DNA of 64,000 nucleotides from Candidatus Stammera capleta (GCA_015139955.1 CP043991.1:240738-304737), one strand, 5' to 3'; positions 32,649-45,755 are shown, numbered from the stretch's first letter. Translations and numbers: made by a program. Notes: generated by a model from the sequence alone, not told the origin.

Positions 32649-33893
32649 TTATATTTTATTTATCTTAATTCCAAGAATACATAATTTTTTTTCTATATCT
32701 TCATATCCTCGATATATATGATTTATATTTTTTATAGTTGTGATTCCTTGTGCTACACATCCAGCAATAATTAAACTTGCTGCTGATCTTAAATCTTTAG
32801 CATTTACTTCAGTACCAAATATTTTATTAATTCCTTTACATATAATTTTATTATTTTGTATTTTTATTTTTGCTCCCATCTTAATTAATTCTTTAACATG
32901 ATTAAATCTATTTTGAAATATATTTTCTGTAATGATGCTTTTACCTTTAGCTAATATATTTAAGATTGTAAATTGGGGTTGTAAATCTGTTGGAAAATAA
33001 GGATAAGGTAATGTTTCAATATTTACTGCTTTAGGTCTTTTAGACATTTTTAATTTTATAAAATCATTACCAGTTTTAATTATTGCTCCAGATAATTTTA
33101 ATTTGTTTAAAACATTTTTTAATAGATTAGCATCAGTGTTATAACATATTATTTTACCTTTTGATACAACAGAAGCAATTAAATATGTACCAGTTTCAAT
33201 TCTATCTGGAATAATTTTATATGTTCCTCCATGTAGTTTTTTTACTCCCAATATTTTAATTTTGTCTTTTTTATATAATATTTTTGCTCCTAAAGTATTT
33301 AAAAAATTTATTGTATCTATAATTTCAGGTTCTTTAGCAAAATTTTTAATGATTGTTAATCCAGGTATTAATATTGATGCTAAAATTAATGTTAATGTTG
33401 CTCCTACACTTATTTGTGGAAAAGTAATAGTATTAGAGATTAATTTTTTTTTGATTTTTACTATAATATAATTATCTTTTAACTTTATTTTTGCACCTAA
33501 TTTTTCTAATCCATATAAATGTAAATTAATAGGTCTTTCTCCTATTTTACATCCTCCTGGAATATGGATTTTAACTTTTTTAAATTTTATTAATATTGGA
33601 CTTATTAATCATATTGATGCTCTGATTTTCTTAATTAATTTGTTAGGAAAATAATTTTTTTTAATATTTTTACTATTGATTATTAAATTTTTATTTTTTT
33701 TTATTTTTACTCCTATTTTACTAAATAATTTTAAAGTTATATATATATCTTTAATATTAGGAATATTTTTAATTTTTATATCTTCATTTACTAAAAGAGA
33801 AGCAAATAATATTGGTAATGCAGAATTTTTAGATCCAGATATTTTTATTTCACCTATTGTTTTGGAAGGTCCTAAAATTTGAATTTTATTCAT
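32649..33893 (-). CDS. murA: UDP-N-acetylglucosamine 1-carboxyvinyltransferase
   Basis: First committed step of peptidoglycan synthesis. 414 residues (E. coli 419). KISGSKNSALPILFASLL, then the catalytic Cys loop PGGCKIGERPINLH, ISVGATLTLILAS, PDRIETGTYLIASVVSKG and the C-terminal GYEDIEKKL. Trp codons in the middle are TGA. Followed by a 13-base gap from tpiA, which is upstream on the same strand. Feeds the murC-G cluster that starts at 34.7 kb. Confidence 0.96.
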
Positions 33894-33906
33894 TTTTTTA
33901 AAAATT

Positions 33907-34665
33907 TTATTTTAAGTTATTAATAATATTTAATAATTTAGTAAAGTTTTTAATTTTTCAAGATGATTTACCAATTAATAATCCATCAACATATTTATTT
34001 GTAATAATATTACAAATATTTTTATCATTTATTGATCCTCCATAGATAATTTTAATTTTTTTAATAATATTTTTATTTATAGAAGAAATATATTTAATGA
34101 TATATTTATGTATTTTATTGATATGATTAATATCAGCATTTTTACCTGTTCCTATAGCTCATATAGGTTCATAAGCAATAATAGTATTTTTTAATATTTT
34201 AATATTATTATTTTTAATAATATATTGTATTTGTTTTTTACATATATTTTTGCTTTTTTTTTTATTATATTCTTCAATATTTTCTCCTATACATATTATA
34301 GGTATTAGATTAGATTTTTTAGTGGCTATAATTTTTTTTAGTATAGTTTTATTATTTTCTTTGTGATATTTTTTTCTTTCAGAATGTCCTATAATTACAT
34401 ATTTTGTATTTATATCTTTTAACATTTTACCTGAGATTTCTCCTGTATATGATCCTGAAAAATTTTTATCTATATTTTGAGAGACTAATTTAATATTTTT
34501 GTTGTTAATTATTAAATTACTAAAATATAAATATAATATAGGTGGTGCTATAAATATTTTATAAATTTTACTATTTATATATTTATTTAATTTTTTAATA
34601 TATTTTTTAATATATTTTAAATTTCCATTTAGTTTTAAGTTTGCTATTATAATTTTTTTATTCAT
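33907..34665 (-). CDS. tpiA: Triosephosphate isomerase
   Basis: Interconverts DHAP and glyceraldehyde 3-phosphate. 252 residues (E. coli 255). Substrate Lys in ANLKLNGN, catalytic His in YVIIGHSERK, catalytic Glu in IAYEPIWAIGTG with Trp as TGA, phosphate loop IYGGSIND and the end DGLLIGKSSW. With gapA it marks retained lower glycolysis. Divergent from the rsmH-mur cluster. Confidence 0.96.
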
Positions 34666-34742
34666 TTTATTTATTATGTTTTTTAAAAAAAAAATTAAAT
34701 TATGTTATTATTATATAAAATATAATTATATTTAATACATAT

Positions 34743-35669
34743 ATGTTAAAAAAATATTATCCAGCTTTTTTAAAAGAGATAAAAAAATTTTTAAATATAA
34801 AAAAAGATGGTATTTATATAGATTGCACTTTTGGTTGTGGAGAACACTCTTTAGAAATACTGAAAAATTTATGTGTTTCAGGTAAATTGTTTTCTTTTGA
34901 TATAGATAATGAATCTTTATTAATTAATTCTAGAAAAATACAAGATCCTCGTTTAAATATAATTAATAGTAATTTTTCTTATATAGAGAATTATATTAAA
35001 CGTTTAGGATTTCAAAAAAAAATAAATGGTATTATATTTGATTTAGGATTATCTATTTGACAATTAGATCAATCTAATAGAGGTTTTTCATTTTTAAAAA
35101 ATGATTTATTAGATATGCGTTTAAATAAAAATATTGGTATTTCTGCAATGTATTGATTAAATAATGCTAATGAAAAGGATATTTTTAATGTTATTAAAAA
35201 TTATGGAGAGGATTATAATGCTAAAAATATTGCTAAAAAGATTATTTTTTTTAGAAAAAGAACAGTATTAAAATATACACAAGATTTAGTAAAAATTATA
35301 AAATATGTAGTTGGTGCTAGAAAATATATTAAATCTTTAGCTAGAGTATTTCAATCTATTAGAATTTATATTAATGATGAATTAAATTCTTTAATAAATG
35401 GATTGAAAGCTGCTTATAATATTTTATCTAGTAAAGGTAGATTAGTAGTTATTAGTTTTCATTCTTTAGAAGATAGAATAGTAAAAAAATTTATTTATAA
35501 TAAAACTAATATGAATTTTATACCCAACATACCTTTAACAGATAAACAAATAAATAAATTTTATTCTACTAAAATGATTAATTTAGGTAAATATAAACCA
35601 TCACCAAAAGAAATTATTAATAATAATAGAATTAGAAGCGCTATACTTAGAGTTGCAGAAAAAAAATAA
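34743..35669 (+). CDS. rsmH: 16S rRNA m4C1402 methyltransferase RsmH
   Basis: Also known as MraW; N4-methylates C1402 of 16S rRNA. 308 residues (E. coli 313). IYIDCTFGCGEHSLEIL is the SAM site, then FDLGLSIWQLDQ (Trp TGA), RGFSFLKNDLLDMRL, and the C-terminal GRLVVISFHSLEDRIVKKF and RIRSAILRVAEK. First surviving gene of the mra/dcw cluster; mraZ before it and ftsL-ftsI after it are absent. Confidence 0.96.
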
Positions 35670-35697
35670 ATTAATTTTATTAAATAATGGAGATTTT

Positions 35698-37194
35698 TTG
35701 AAAATTATTAGTTTGAATAAATTATTATTTAAATATTTTTGTTTTATAAATTTTCCTGATATATATATATCAGGTATTTCTTGTGATAGTCGTTTAATAA
35801 AAAAAAATAATTTATTTATTGCACTTAAAGGTTACCATACTAATGGTAGATATTTTATATCTGATGCTGTATGTAATGGTGCTATAGCGGTTTTAACTTA
35901 TTCTAGTATAAGAAAATCATATTATTTATTTAATTATCAGTATAAAATTTATATTTTTTATTTAAAAAAAATAGATATTTTTTTATCTAATATAATATCT
36001 AAATTTTATAATTATCCAGGTAAAAAATTAGTTTCCGCAGGAGTAACTGGTACTAATGGTAAAACTACTGTAGTTAATTTATGTTCTCAATGAGCTTATA
36101 TATTAGGTTATAAAAGTGCTATGTTAAGTACTATAGGTAATGGTTTTTATGGTAATTTATCTCCTTCTTTAAATACAACTGTTTCTTCTTTAGAATTACA
36201 ATCTGAATTAAATTTTTTTTATCAACAATCAACTGATTTTGTTTTTATTGAAGTTTCTTCACATTCTTTGATACAACGTAGAGTAGAAAATGTTTATTTT
36301 TCTTCTGCTGTATTTACAAATTTATCTTTAGATCATTTAGATTATCATATTAATATCAAAAATTATGAATTAGCAAAATTAAAATTATTTTCTGAATATA
36401 AAATTAAAAATTTAATTATTAATATAGATGACCCTATAGGGTATTATTGATTTAAAAATTTATTACCTATAGAAAATATTATACCTGTAACTTTTAATTT
36501 TAAATATATCAAATTATTTAAATATAGATGAATTTATATTAAAAAAATAGAATATTATGGTTTTTTAAAAAAAATTTTTTTTTTATCTTCTTGAGGTAAT
36601 GGAATAATAAAATTATTTTTAATTGGTGATTTTAATATTAAAAATTTTTTTCTTAGTTTTATTACTTTATTATCTTTAAATTTTAATTTAAAAGATTTAC
36701 TAGATAGTAGTAAATATTTAATTTTACCTAAAGGTAGATTAGAATTTATAAAACAAAAAAATCATTCTTTAATAATTATTGATTATGCTCATACACCTAT
36801 AGCATTAAAAAATATTTTATTAGAATCTAGAAAATATTGTCAAGGTAAATTATGATGTATTTTTGGATGTACTGGTAATAGAGATAAAAATAAAAGACCT
36901 ATTATGGGTAGTATAGCTAAAAAGTATTCTGATATAATTATTATTACTAATGATGATGTATATTATGAAGATGAAATTAGTATTATCAATGATATAAAAT
37001 TAGGTATAAATAATTTTAATAATGTTTTTATTATTTTAAATCGTATTTTAGCAATTAAATTTGCTATTAAAAATTCATCTAAATATGATGTTATTTTAAT
37101 AGCTGGTAAAGGTCATGAGAATTTTCATTTTATTTTTGGTAAAAAAATAAAATATTCTGATAAATATTGGGTTTCTAAATTATTAGGAATATAA
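35698..37194 (+). CDS. murE: UDP-MurNAc-tripeptide synthetase (meso-DAP adding)
   Basis: Adds meso-diaminopimelate to UDP-MurNAc-L-Ala-D-Glu. I chose the TTG at 35698 because GGAG (35689-35692) sits six bases upstream and the product is then 498 residues (E. coli 495); an upstream in-frame TTG at 35653 would overlap rsmH. Signatures: SGISCDSRLIKKNNLF, AGVTGTNGKTTVVNL, EVSSHSLIQRRVE, FTNLSLDHLDYH, IIDYAHTP and AGKGHE. Several Trp are TGA. The DAP-specific NDD-type loop reads TNDDVYYEDE, somewhat altered from DNPR, so substrate specificity is inferred from context. Confidence 0.93.
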
Positions 37195-37197
37195 ATT

Positions 37198-38550
37198 ATG
37201 TTTTTATTTAGTTTATTTAAAATAGCTAGTATTACTAATGCTATTTTAGTAGGAAAAAATATATATGTGAATCATATTTCTATCGATACTCGTTTAGACA
37301 ATATAAAAAATTCTTTATTTATTATTATTAAAGGTAATTATAGTATTGATTATTTATATCATGATGCTATTAATAAAGGTGCATTAGCAGTTCTTTCAGA
37401 AAATTTTTTATCAATAAATATACCACAATTAATAGTTAAAGATTCTAATTTTGCTTTATCTAATATAGTTAGTTGATTAAGAAATAAAGTTTCTACTAAA
37501 TTTTTATCTTTAACTGGATCAACAGGAAAAACTTCTGTTAAAGAAATTACTGCTAATATATTAAAAAGATCAGGTAAAACTTTATATAATTATTATAATA
37601 GAAATACTGAATTAGGAGTTTTTAGTACTTTATTAAAATTACAGAAGGATATTTATAAATATTCTATTTTAGAATTAGGTGCTGATAATATAAAAGATAT
37701 AGACTATCTTTCTAGTATAATAAAACCAGATATAGCTTGTATTACTAATATTTCTGTTTCACATTTAAATGGTTTTAAAAATTTTTGAAATATTGTAAAA
37801 AGTAAGGGTAAAATATTTAAAAATTTATCTTCTTCTGGTTTAATTATATTAAATAATAATTATTATTTAAATAATTTCTGAAAAAAATATTTTTTTAATA
37901 AAGAAAAATTTTTTATTTCTTTTATTCCTATAAAAAAAAAAAATTGTATTTCTATATGTAATTTAAAAATTAATTTATATGGTAGTAAATTTACTTTATT
38001 AACTGATTCTGGAAGTATAAATATATTTATAAAATTATTAGGTATACATAATATTTGAAATTGTTTATTTGCTTCTGCTTTATCTTTTTCATCTTCTGTG
38101 TCTTTACAAGATATTAAAATAGGTTTAGAGAGTTTTAATCCTATTAAAGGAAGATTATATCCAATTTTTTTGAGTAAAAATAAATTAATTTTAGATGATA
38201 CTTATAATTCTAATCCGAGATCTTTATATTATAGTATATTATTTCTAAAAAAATGTTTGGGTTATAAGGTATTAGTAGTAGGTGATATGGCTGAATTAAG
38301 TTATATGTCAATATATTGACATTCTAAAATAGGAAAATTTATAAAAAATTTACTTTATATTAATAAAGTATTTAGTATAGGTCAAGATAGTTTTTATATT
38401 AGTAAATATAGTTTGAAAGGGCAACATTTTTTAGATATTAAAAGTTTAGTTTTATATTTAAAATTTATATTTAAATATTATGATCAAGTTACTATTTTAA
38501 TTAAAGGTTCAAGATTTTTAAATATGGAAAAAATAATAAATTTTTTTTAA
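37198..38550 (+). CDS. murF: UDP-MurNAc-tripeptide D-alanyl-D-alanine ligase
   Basis: Adds D-Ala-D-Ala to the stem peptide. 450 residues (E. coli 452). ISIDTRLDNIKNSLF, the ATP loop LTGSTGKTSVKEI, YNRNTELGVFSTLL, LELGADNIKDI, ITNISVSHLNGF, and DDTYNSNPRSLYYSI with VVGDMAEL. Several Trp are TGA. Begins three bases after murE, consistent with one transcript. Confidence 0.95.
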
Positions 38551-38560
38551 AAAATATAAT

Positions 38561-39595
38561 ATGATTAATTTTTTATTTACTTTAACAATACTATTTTTTA
38601 ATAATTTTTTTTTATCTTTGTTTTTTTCTTTTTTTTTATCATTTTTAACGATTAAGTGTTTATTATTTTTGTTTAAAAAATATCAAATATTTCAAATTAT
38701 TCGAAAAAATAATTTAAATAAATTTTTTAAAAAAAAAACTATTCCTACTATGGGAGGAATATCTATTTTCATAAGTTTTTTTGTTTCTTTATTAATTTTT
38801 GTAAATTTTTTTGATATTCATATATTAATATTAATTTTATTTTATATTTTAAATCTTTTAATTGGTTTTTTAGATGATTTTTTAAAGGTTTATTTTAAAA
38901 ATTGTCATGGTTTATCTATATTACAAAAATTTTTTTTACAAAATTTATCTGTATTAATATTTATATATCTTATTATTTCAAATAATTTATATTTTGATAT
39001 ATACAATAATTATTGTTATTTATATTATATATTATGATATTTTTTATTAATATGTGGTATTAACGCAATAAATTTTACTGATGGATTAGATGGTTTAGTA
39101 ATATTACCTATGATATTAGTATGTTTATTTTTATTTATAGTTTCTTTATTAAGTTCTAATATATATATATCATATATGTTAGGTATTAAATATATATATT
39201 ATGCTAAAGATTTAGCTATTATAAGTACTTTAATGTTTGGATCATGTTTACCATTTTTTTATTTTAATTTTTATCCTGCAAAAATTTTTTTAGGAGATAC
39301 AGGTTCTTTATCTATTGGAGCTTTATTAAGTTCTATGTTTATATTACTTCATAAAGAATTTTATTTTATAATAGTAGGTTTTCTATTTGTTATAGAATTT
39401 ATTTCAGTTGTTTTACAGATTTTATATTTTAAATTATTTAATAAACGTATTTTTTTAATGACTCCTATACATCATCATTATGAATTAAGTAATTTTTCTG
39501 AAATTAAAATAGTTGTTATTTTTTGAATTGTTTCTTTAATTTCTTTTTTTTTATCTATTATATTATTTTTTTTTGAGTGTATAAATAATGTTTAA
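38561..39595 (+). CDS. mraY: Phospho-MurNAc-pentapeptide translocase
   Basis: Inner-membrane enzyme making lipid I from UDP-MurNAc-pentapeptide and undecaprenyl phosphate. 344 residues (E. coli 360), about ten hydrophobic segments. TIPTMGGISIF, GFLDDFLKV (catalytic Asp pair), INFTDGLDGLVI, FLGDTGSLSIGALL and the cytoplasmic HHH loop FLMTPIHHHYEL are all present. Trp codons are TGA. Its end overlaps murD by eight bases. Confidence 0.96.
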
Positions 39596-40913
39596 TTATT
39601 ATAATAAAAATATTGTTATTTTAGGAGCTGGTATTACTGGTATATCATGTATAAAATTTTTTATTGCTTTAGGTATTTATCCTAAATTAATGGATATAAA
39701 TTTTATAGATATTAATTTAATTCCTAAAGGAATAGATTATTGTTTTGGTTATTGAAATAAATTTTGAATATTAAATGCTGATGTAATAGTTATTAGTCCT
39801 GGTATTTCTATTTCAAATAATTCTTTGATAATAAAAGTTAAAAATAAAGGAGTAGAAATTATTAATGATATTGAAATATTTTTTAGAGAAATTAAAAAAC
39901 CTGTTATAGCAGTTACCGGAACTAATGGAAAAAGTACTGTAGTATCTTTATTATTTAAAATTTGTCAGTCAAATAATATGAAAGTGTCTTTAGGAGGAAA
40001 TATAGGTATACCAGTTTTAGATTTATTACATAAAAATAGTGATATATATATATTAGAACTTTCTAGTTTTCAGTTAGAATATGTTCAATCTTTAAATACT
40101 TTATGTTCTGTAATATTAAATATTTCAGCAGATCATTTAGATAGATATCCTAATGGTATGCAAGATTATATATTTAGTAAATGAAATGTATTTAGTAAAT
40201 GTAAATATTGTATTATAAATATAGATGATAATTATACTATTCCTGGTAATTATTATGAAAAAAATATTATTACTTTTGGTATAAATAAAGGTAAATACCA
40301 TATAGGTTTTTATAAAAATAATATTTTTTTAAGTAAAAATTGTAATAGAATTATTAATGTAAAAAATATTTTTTTACAAGGTTGGTTTAATTATTTAAAT
40401 TTATTAGTAGTTATTATAATTTCAGATATTTTAAAAATTAAAAGGAATATAATGTTAGATACTATTCAAAAATTTCGTGGTTTACCTTATAGGTTTTATA
40501 TATTAGGTAATAAAAATGGTATTTTATGAATTAATGATTCTAAATCTACAAATATACATAGTACTATATCAGCTTTAAAATCTTTACCATATATATATGG
40601 TAGAATTTGACTTTTATTAGGTGGTGATAGTAAATCTGTGAATTTAAATATTTTTTTAAAACCTTATTTATTATTATATAGGAATCTATTTATATGTTGT
40701 TTTGGCAAAAGTAAAGATATTTTATATAATTTATTACCTCATATTTCTAAAAAATTTAATTATTTGCAAGAAATTATAATATATATTATTAATAAAGTTA
40801 AATTTGGTGATGTAGTTTTATTTTCTCCAGGTTGTTCTAGTTTAGATCAATTTTCAAATTATAAGGAAAGAGGAAAAAAATTTGAATATTTAGTAAAAAA
40901 ATATATTAATTAA
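39588..40913 (+). CDS. murD: UDP-MurNAc-L-alanine:D-glutamate ligase
   Basis: Adds D-Glu. 441 residues (E. coli 438). N-terminal IVILGAGITGISC dinucleotide-like loop, then AVTGTNGKSTVVSLL, ELSSFQLEYVQSL, LNISADHLDRYP, and C-terminal INDSKSTNIHST and SPGCSSLDQFSNYKERGKKF, all diagnostic. Several Trp are TGA. ftsW, which follows murD in E. coli, is absent; murG starts 12 bases on. Confidence 0.95.
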
Positions 40914-40924
40914 AGGAAATTTTT

Positions 40925-41980
40925 ATGGAAATACATCGTTTAATGATTGTTACTGGAGGAACTGGTGGACATATTTTTCCAGGTTTAGTAATTTCTAAAT
41001 ATTTTAAAAAAAAAGGTTGTTTAGTTAAATGAATAGGTAGTGTAAATAGATTGGAATATATTTTAGTTCCTAAATATGGTTTTGATATTAATTTTATTGA
41101 TATACCTAAAATATCTAAATTAAATTTTATTTTTAATATTTTTAAGTTTATTAAAAGTATTTATTTAATTATTAAGATTATGAAAAATTGAAAACCAGAT
41201 TTAGTTTTGGGTTTTGGTGGTTATATATCTTTTTATGGAATTTTATCTGCATGATTGTGTGGAATAAAAACAATGATACATGAACAGAATGCTGTTGTAG
41301 GTTTATCTAATAGATATTTATATTATTTAGCTAACATAGTTGTACAGGCTTTTCCTAATACTTTTAATTCTAATATTCCTACTGTAGGTAATCCTATAAG
41401 AGAAGAAATATTATCTATTCCTAAACCTAAATTAAGATTATTAAAACGTAAAGGTAATATTAATATATTAGTTTTAGGTGGTAGTCAAGGTTCATGTATT
41501 ATTAATAATATAATGTTTGATTTATTAAAATTTTTTATAAATAAAAAATTTTTTTTCTTACATCAAGTAGGTTATATAAATTATAATAATTATATTCATG
41601 ATAAAAGATATAAAAAATATAATAATTATCGTGTAGTTAATTTTATTGATAAAATAGAAAAATTTTATTATTGATGTGATTTAATAATTTCTAGATCTGG
41701 AGCATTAACAGTCAGTGAAATAAGTTCAGTAGGTATTCCCGCTATATTTATACCCTATGTTCATAAAGATAATCAACAATATTTAAATGCTAAATTTTTA
41801 GAAGAAAAAGGAGCTTCTTTAATTATAGAAGAACATAATTTAAATGCACTTTATTTAAGTAAAGTTATTTTAAATTTAAATAGAAATAAATTATTTAATA
41901 TGGCTAATATAGCTTATACTAATAGGATAAAATATCCTAATAAGAAATTTATTAATGAGATTTATAATTTTAAATTTTAG
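40925..41980 (+). CDS. murG: Lipid II synthase (GlcNAc transferase) MurG
   Basis: Peripheral membrane glycosyltransferase turning lipid I into lipid II. 351 residues (E. coli 355). Start IVTGGTGGHIFPGLVI, then GFGGYISFYGIL, HEQNAVVGLSNRYL, PTVGNPIREEI, LVLGGSQGSCIIN, ISRSGALTVSEISSVGIPAI. An AAAGGAAA Shine-Dalgarno-like element lies just before the ATG. Trp codons are TGA. Confidence 0.96.
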
Positions 41981-41988
41981 TTATATAT

Positions 41989-43443
41989 ATGAATAATAAT
42001 TTTGATTTTAATAATATATTTTTAAATATTGATAAAAATAATTTTACAATACATTTTATAGGTATAGGTGGATGTGGTATGTCGGGTATTGCGGAATTTT
42101 TATTTTTATCTGGTTATAAAATTACTGGATCAGATATTAAATTAAATTATAAAACTAAATATTTATCTTCTTTAGGTATCAAAATTTATAATTATCATTC
42201 TAAAAAAAATATTTTAAATGTTAATTTAGTAGTTTATTCATCCGCAATTAATTTAGATAATCCCGAAATTTTAAGTGCATATTTTTATAATATTCCTGTA
42301 GTGAAGAGAATAGAAATATTAAATGAATTAGCAAAATTTTTTTTTTCTATTACAGTAGTAGGTAGTCATGGAAAAAGTACTACTTTATCTTTAATTTTTG
42401 ATACTTTATTTTCTCATAATTTAAAAATCAATTGTATTAATGGTGCTATTATAAAATCTATAAATTCTAGTATTTATATGAGTAATAGTAAATATTTGTT
42501 ATTAGAAATTGATGAAAGTGATGGTTTTTTTTTAAATTTTTCTCCTTCTATAGTTATATTAACTAATATTGATAGAGATCATATTAATAATTATAATAAT
42601 AGTTTTGATAATTTAATTAATTCTTTTGTAGCTTATTTAAATCGCGTTCCTTTTTATGGTTATATTATTGCTTGTATAGATAATTTAATAGTAAGGAAAA
42701 TATTAGAAAATAATTTATTTCAATGTAAAATTATCAGTTATGGTTTTAGTGATGATGCTAATTATAAAATTATAAATTTTACACAAGATAAATATAAAAG
42801 TTTTTTTAGTTTATTATTAAATAATAAACATAAATTAAATTTAGTTTTGAATATGTTAGGTAAACATAATGTTTTAAATTCTGTAGCTGCAATTAGTTTA
42901 TTAAATAATCTTAAGAAAATAAATTTTCCTATTTTAAAAGAAAATTTTTTAAATTTTAAAGGTATAAATAGAAGATCAGAATATATTGGAAATTTTAATA
43001 TTAATATAAAAAATTATTATTTTCATGATATATTAATTTTTAATGATTATGGTCATCATCCTACTGAAATAAAATGTAATTTAAATTCTATTAGAAATAG
43101 TTATGCTAATAGAAGAATAATAATGATTTTTCAACCTCATAGATATACTAGAACATTTAATTTGTTAAATGAATTTATTACTACTTTATCTAAAGTAAAT
43201 ATTTTGTTATTACTAAATATTTATTCTGCTAATGAAAAGAAGATGCTTAATTTTAGTAGTTGTAATATTATTTCTGGAATATATGATATTTTTGGTTTAG
43301 TAAATTTTTTATATATTAAAAATAAAAAAAATATTTTTTTTTATTTAATTAATATTTTAAAAGATAATGATATTATTATATTTCAAGGTGCTGGTGATAC
43401 TGATATTATATTGTCAAATTTTTATTTAAAATATTTAAAATAA
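41989..43443 (+). CDS. murC: UDP-N-acetylmuramate:L-alanine ligase
   Basis: Adds L-Ala, first stem-peptide step. 484 residues (E. coli 491). HFIGIGGCGMSGIAEFLF, VVGSHGKSTTLSLIF, LLEIDESDGFFL, LTNIDRDHINNY, NDYGHHPTEIKCNLNSIR and IFQPHRYTRTFNL, then FQGAGDTDII. Contains no TGA, so it reads as one long frame under either code. Between murG and ddlB as in E. coli. Confidence 0.97.
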   Translation: MNNNFDFNNIFLNIDKNNFTIHFIGIGGCGMSGIAEFLFLSGYKITGSDIKLNYKTKYLSSLGIKIYNYHSKKNILNVNLVVYSSAINLDNPEILSAYFYNIPVVKRIEILNELAKFFFSITVVGSHGKSTTLSLIFDTLFSHNLKINCINGAIIKSINSSIYMSNSKYLLLEIDESDGFFLNFSPSIVILTNIDRDHINNYNNSFDNLINSFVAYLNRVPFYGYIIACIDNLIVRKILENNLFQCKIISYGFSDDANYKIINFTQDKYKSFFSLLLNNKHKLNLVLNMLGKHNVLNSVAAISLLNNLKKINFPILKENFLNFKGINRRSEYIGNFNINIKNYYFHDILIFNDYGHHPTEIKCNLNSIRNSYANRRIIMIFQPHRYTRTFNLLNEFITTLSKVNILLLLNIYSANEKKMLNFSSCNIISGIYDIFGLVNFLYIKNKKNIFFYLINILKDNDIIIFQGAGDTDIILSNFYLKYLK

Positions 43444-43450
43444 AATTTTT

Positions 43451-44383
43451 ATGAAAATTAAAAATATAGCGGTTTTTTTAGGTGGTAATTCTAGTGAAAG
43501 AGATATTTCTATAAAATCTGGATATAGTATTGTAAAATCTTTATTAGATATGAATTTTGTTGTTTATCCTATTGATATGAAATATTTTTCATTAAAATTT
43601 TTTCTAAAAAAATCTTTTGATAAAGTATTTATTGCTTTACATGGTAAAAGTGGGGAAGATGGTACTATACAAGGGTTATTAGATTATTTAAATTTATCTT
43701 ATACTGGTAGTGGTGTATTAACTTCTTCTATAGCAATAAATAAATTTTTAACTAAATTATTAGTTAGTAATTTAGATATTAATATAATACCTAATATATT
43801 GATTAATGAATTTGTATATAAAAAATATTGTTTATTTAAAAAATTTAATAATATTTTTTGTGAAAAAATATTTAATGATCTTGGAAGTCCTGTAATAGTT
43901 AAACCTAATACACAAGGATCTAGTATTGGAATTAAAATTATAAATAATATTAAGGATTTGGGGTTATATTTATATGATAGTTATAAAAAATTTGGTGATA
44001 TTTTAATAGAAAAATATATATATGGTAAAGAATATACTGTAGGTATATTAAATAAAAAAATTTTACCTATTATAAGAATTAAACCTAAGAATGTTTTTTA
44101 TGATTATGAATCTAAGTATATATTTAAAAATAATTATTTTTATCCTCATAATTTAGATATTAAAATAAAAAATATTTTAAATGAAAAATCATTAAATATA
44201 TGAAATTTATTAAATTGTAGAGGTTGTGTTAGAATAGATTTTTTAATAGATAATAATAACAAAATTTGATTTTTAGAAATTAATACTATTCCTGGAATGA
44301 CTAATACGAGTTTAATACCTTATGCTGCCAATATTATTGGAATAAGTTTTAATAAATTAGTAAAAGAAATTTTGTATTCTTAA
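43451..44383 (+). CDS. ddlB: D-alanine:D-alanine ligase
   Basis: ATP-grasp enzyme making D-Ala-D-Ala for MurF. 310 residues (E. coli DdlB 306). [52 protein letters not shown], and after two TGA Trp codons [12 protein letters not shown] and [12 protein letters not shown]. Seven bases after murC. ftsQ, which should follow, is missing; ftsA starts 26 bases later. Confidence 0.96.
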
Positions 44384-44409
44384 ATAATGTTTTTATTAAG
44401 TAAATTTAT

Positions 44410-45675
44410 ATGTTTCAATATATTAATAAAAAAATATTAGTAAGTTTAGAAATAGGTACATATAATTTAAGAGCTTTAGTTGGTGAAATTTTACCGAATA
44501 ATAAATTATCTATTTTAGGTATAGGAATTACAAAAACTAAAGGTATTGAAAATGGAATAATTTCTAATGTTGAATTATTTACACAATGTATTAAAAATGT
44601 AATTAATAAAGCAGAATGTACATCTAAATTTAAAATTACTTCTTTATTTTTATTAATTTCTGGTACTTATTTTCATTGTGTTTATGAAAATGGTATGATA
44701 TTATTAGAAGGTAAAGAAGTTACACAAAATGATATTTCAAAAGTTATTAAAGTAGCTAAATCTGTTATATTACCTAATAATTATTTTATTTTGCATACGG
44801 TTCCTGTAGAATATATTTTAGATTCTAATAAAGGTATTAAAAATCCTTTAGGTTTATCAGGTATACGAATGAAAGTAAAAGTTTTATTAATTATTTGTAA
44901 TTTAATTATTATAAATAATATTAAAAAAATTTTTTGAAATTTAAATATTAAAATAAAAAAAATTATATTTTCTGGTTTAGTATCTAATTATAGTCTATTT
45001 ACTAATCACGAAAAAGAATCTAATGTTTATTTAGTGGATATAGGTAGTAATGCTACTATTATTAGTTTTTATCATTTAAATACTTTATTTTATTTTAAAA
45101 TTTTTCCTTATGCTGGTAATTTAGTTACTAATGATATTTCTTATGCTTTAAATTTATCCAAATCAGAATCTGAATTAATTAAAATTAATTATGGTTGTCT
45201 GGATATTTCTTTACTAAAAAAAAATAAAAATATTGAAATATTTGATTTAATGTTAAAAAATAATTTTTCTAAAAATATTTTAGATAAAACTTTATTTAAT
45301 ATTATTAAAGATAGATATACTGAATTATTAAATTTAATTCATCAAGAAATATTAAAATTACAAAATAATTTTTTCTACGAAGATAAATTCAGTAATTTAT
45401 ATAATATAATTTTAATTGGAGGTGCTTGTGAAATACCTGGTTTATTAGATTATTCTAAAAAAATTTTTAATTATGATGTACGTATTGGTATTCCCCAAGG
45501 ATATATAAAAAATTTTTCTTATTTTAAAGATAAAAATATATTTGTTTCTTCTTTTGCTAATATAGTTAGTTCTTTATTATATATTAAAGATATATATTTG
45601 AATAAAAATTTATCTAATTTTGTATTAAAAAAAAATTTTTTTTTAAAAAAAATATGAAATTTTTTTTTTAATTAA
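44410..45675 (+). CDS. ftsA: Cell-division protein FtsA
   Basis: Actin-like protein that tethers FtsZ to the membrane. 421 residues (E. coli 420), apparently complete: LVSLEIGTYNLRALVGEI, GIGITKTKGIENGIISNVE, VPVEYILDSNKGIKNPLG, VDIGSNATIISFYHLNTL, IILIGGACEIPGLLDYSKK, and a C-terminal amphipathic helix around KKIWNFFFN, like the membrane-targeting sequence of E. coli FtsA. Two Trp are TGA (44935-44937, 45655-45657). Odd because the ftsZ directly downstream is a pseudogene, so its usual partner is missing. Confidence 0.95.
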
Positions 45676-45755
45676 TAATTAAATTATGTTGTTATTTTTT
45701 GAATATATATAATATTTTTAAATAGTTTAAAAATTTAAAAAAATAATTTTATTAA

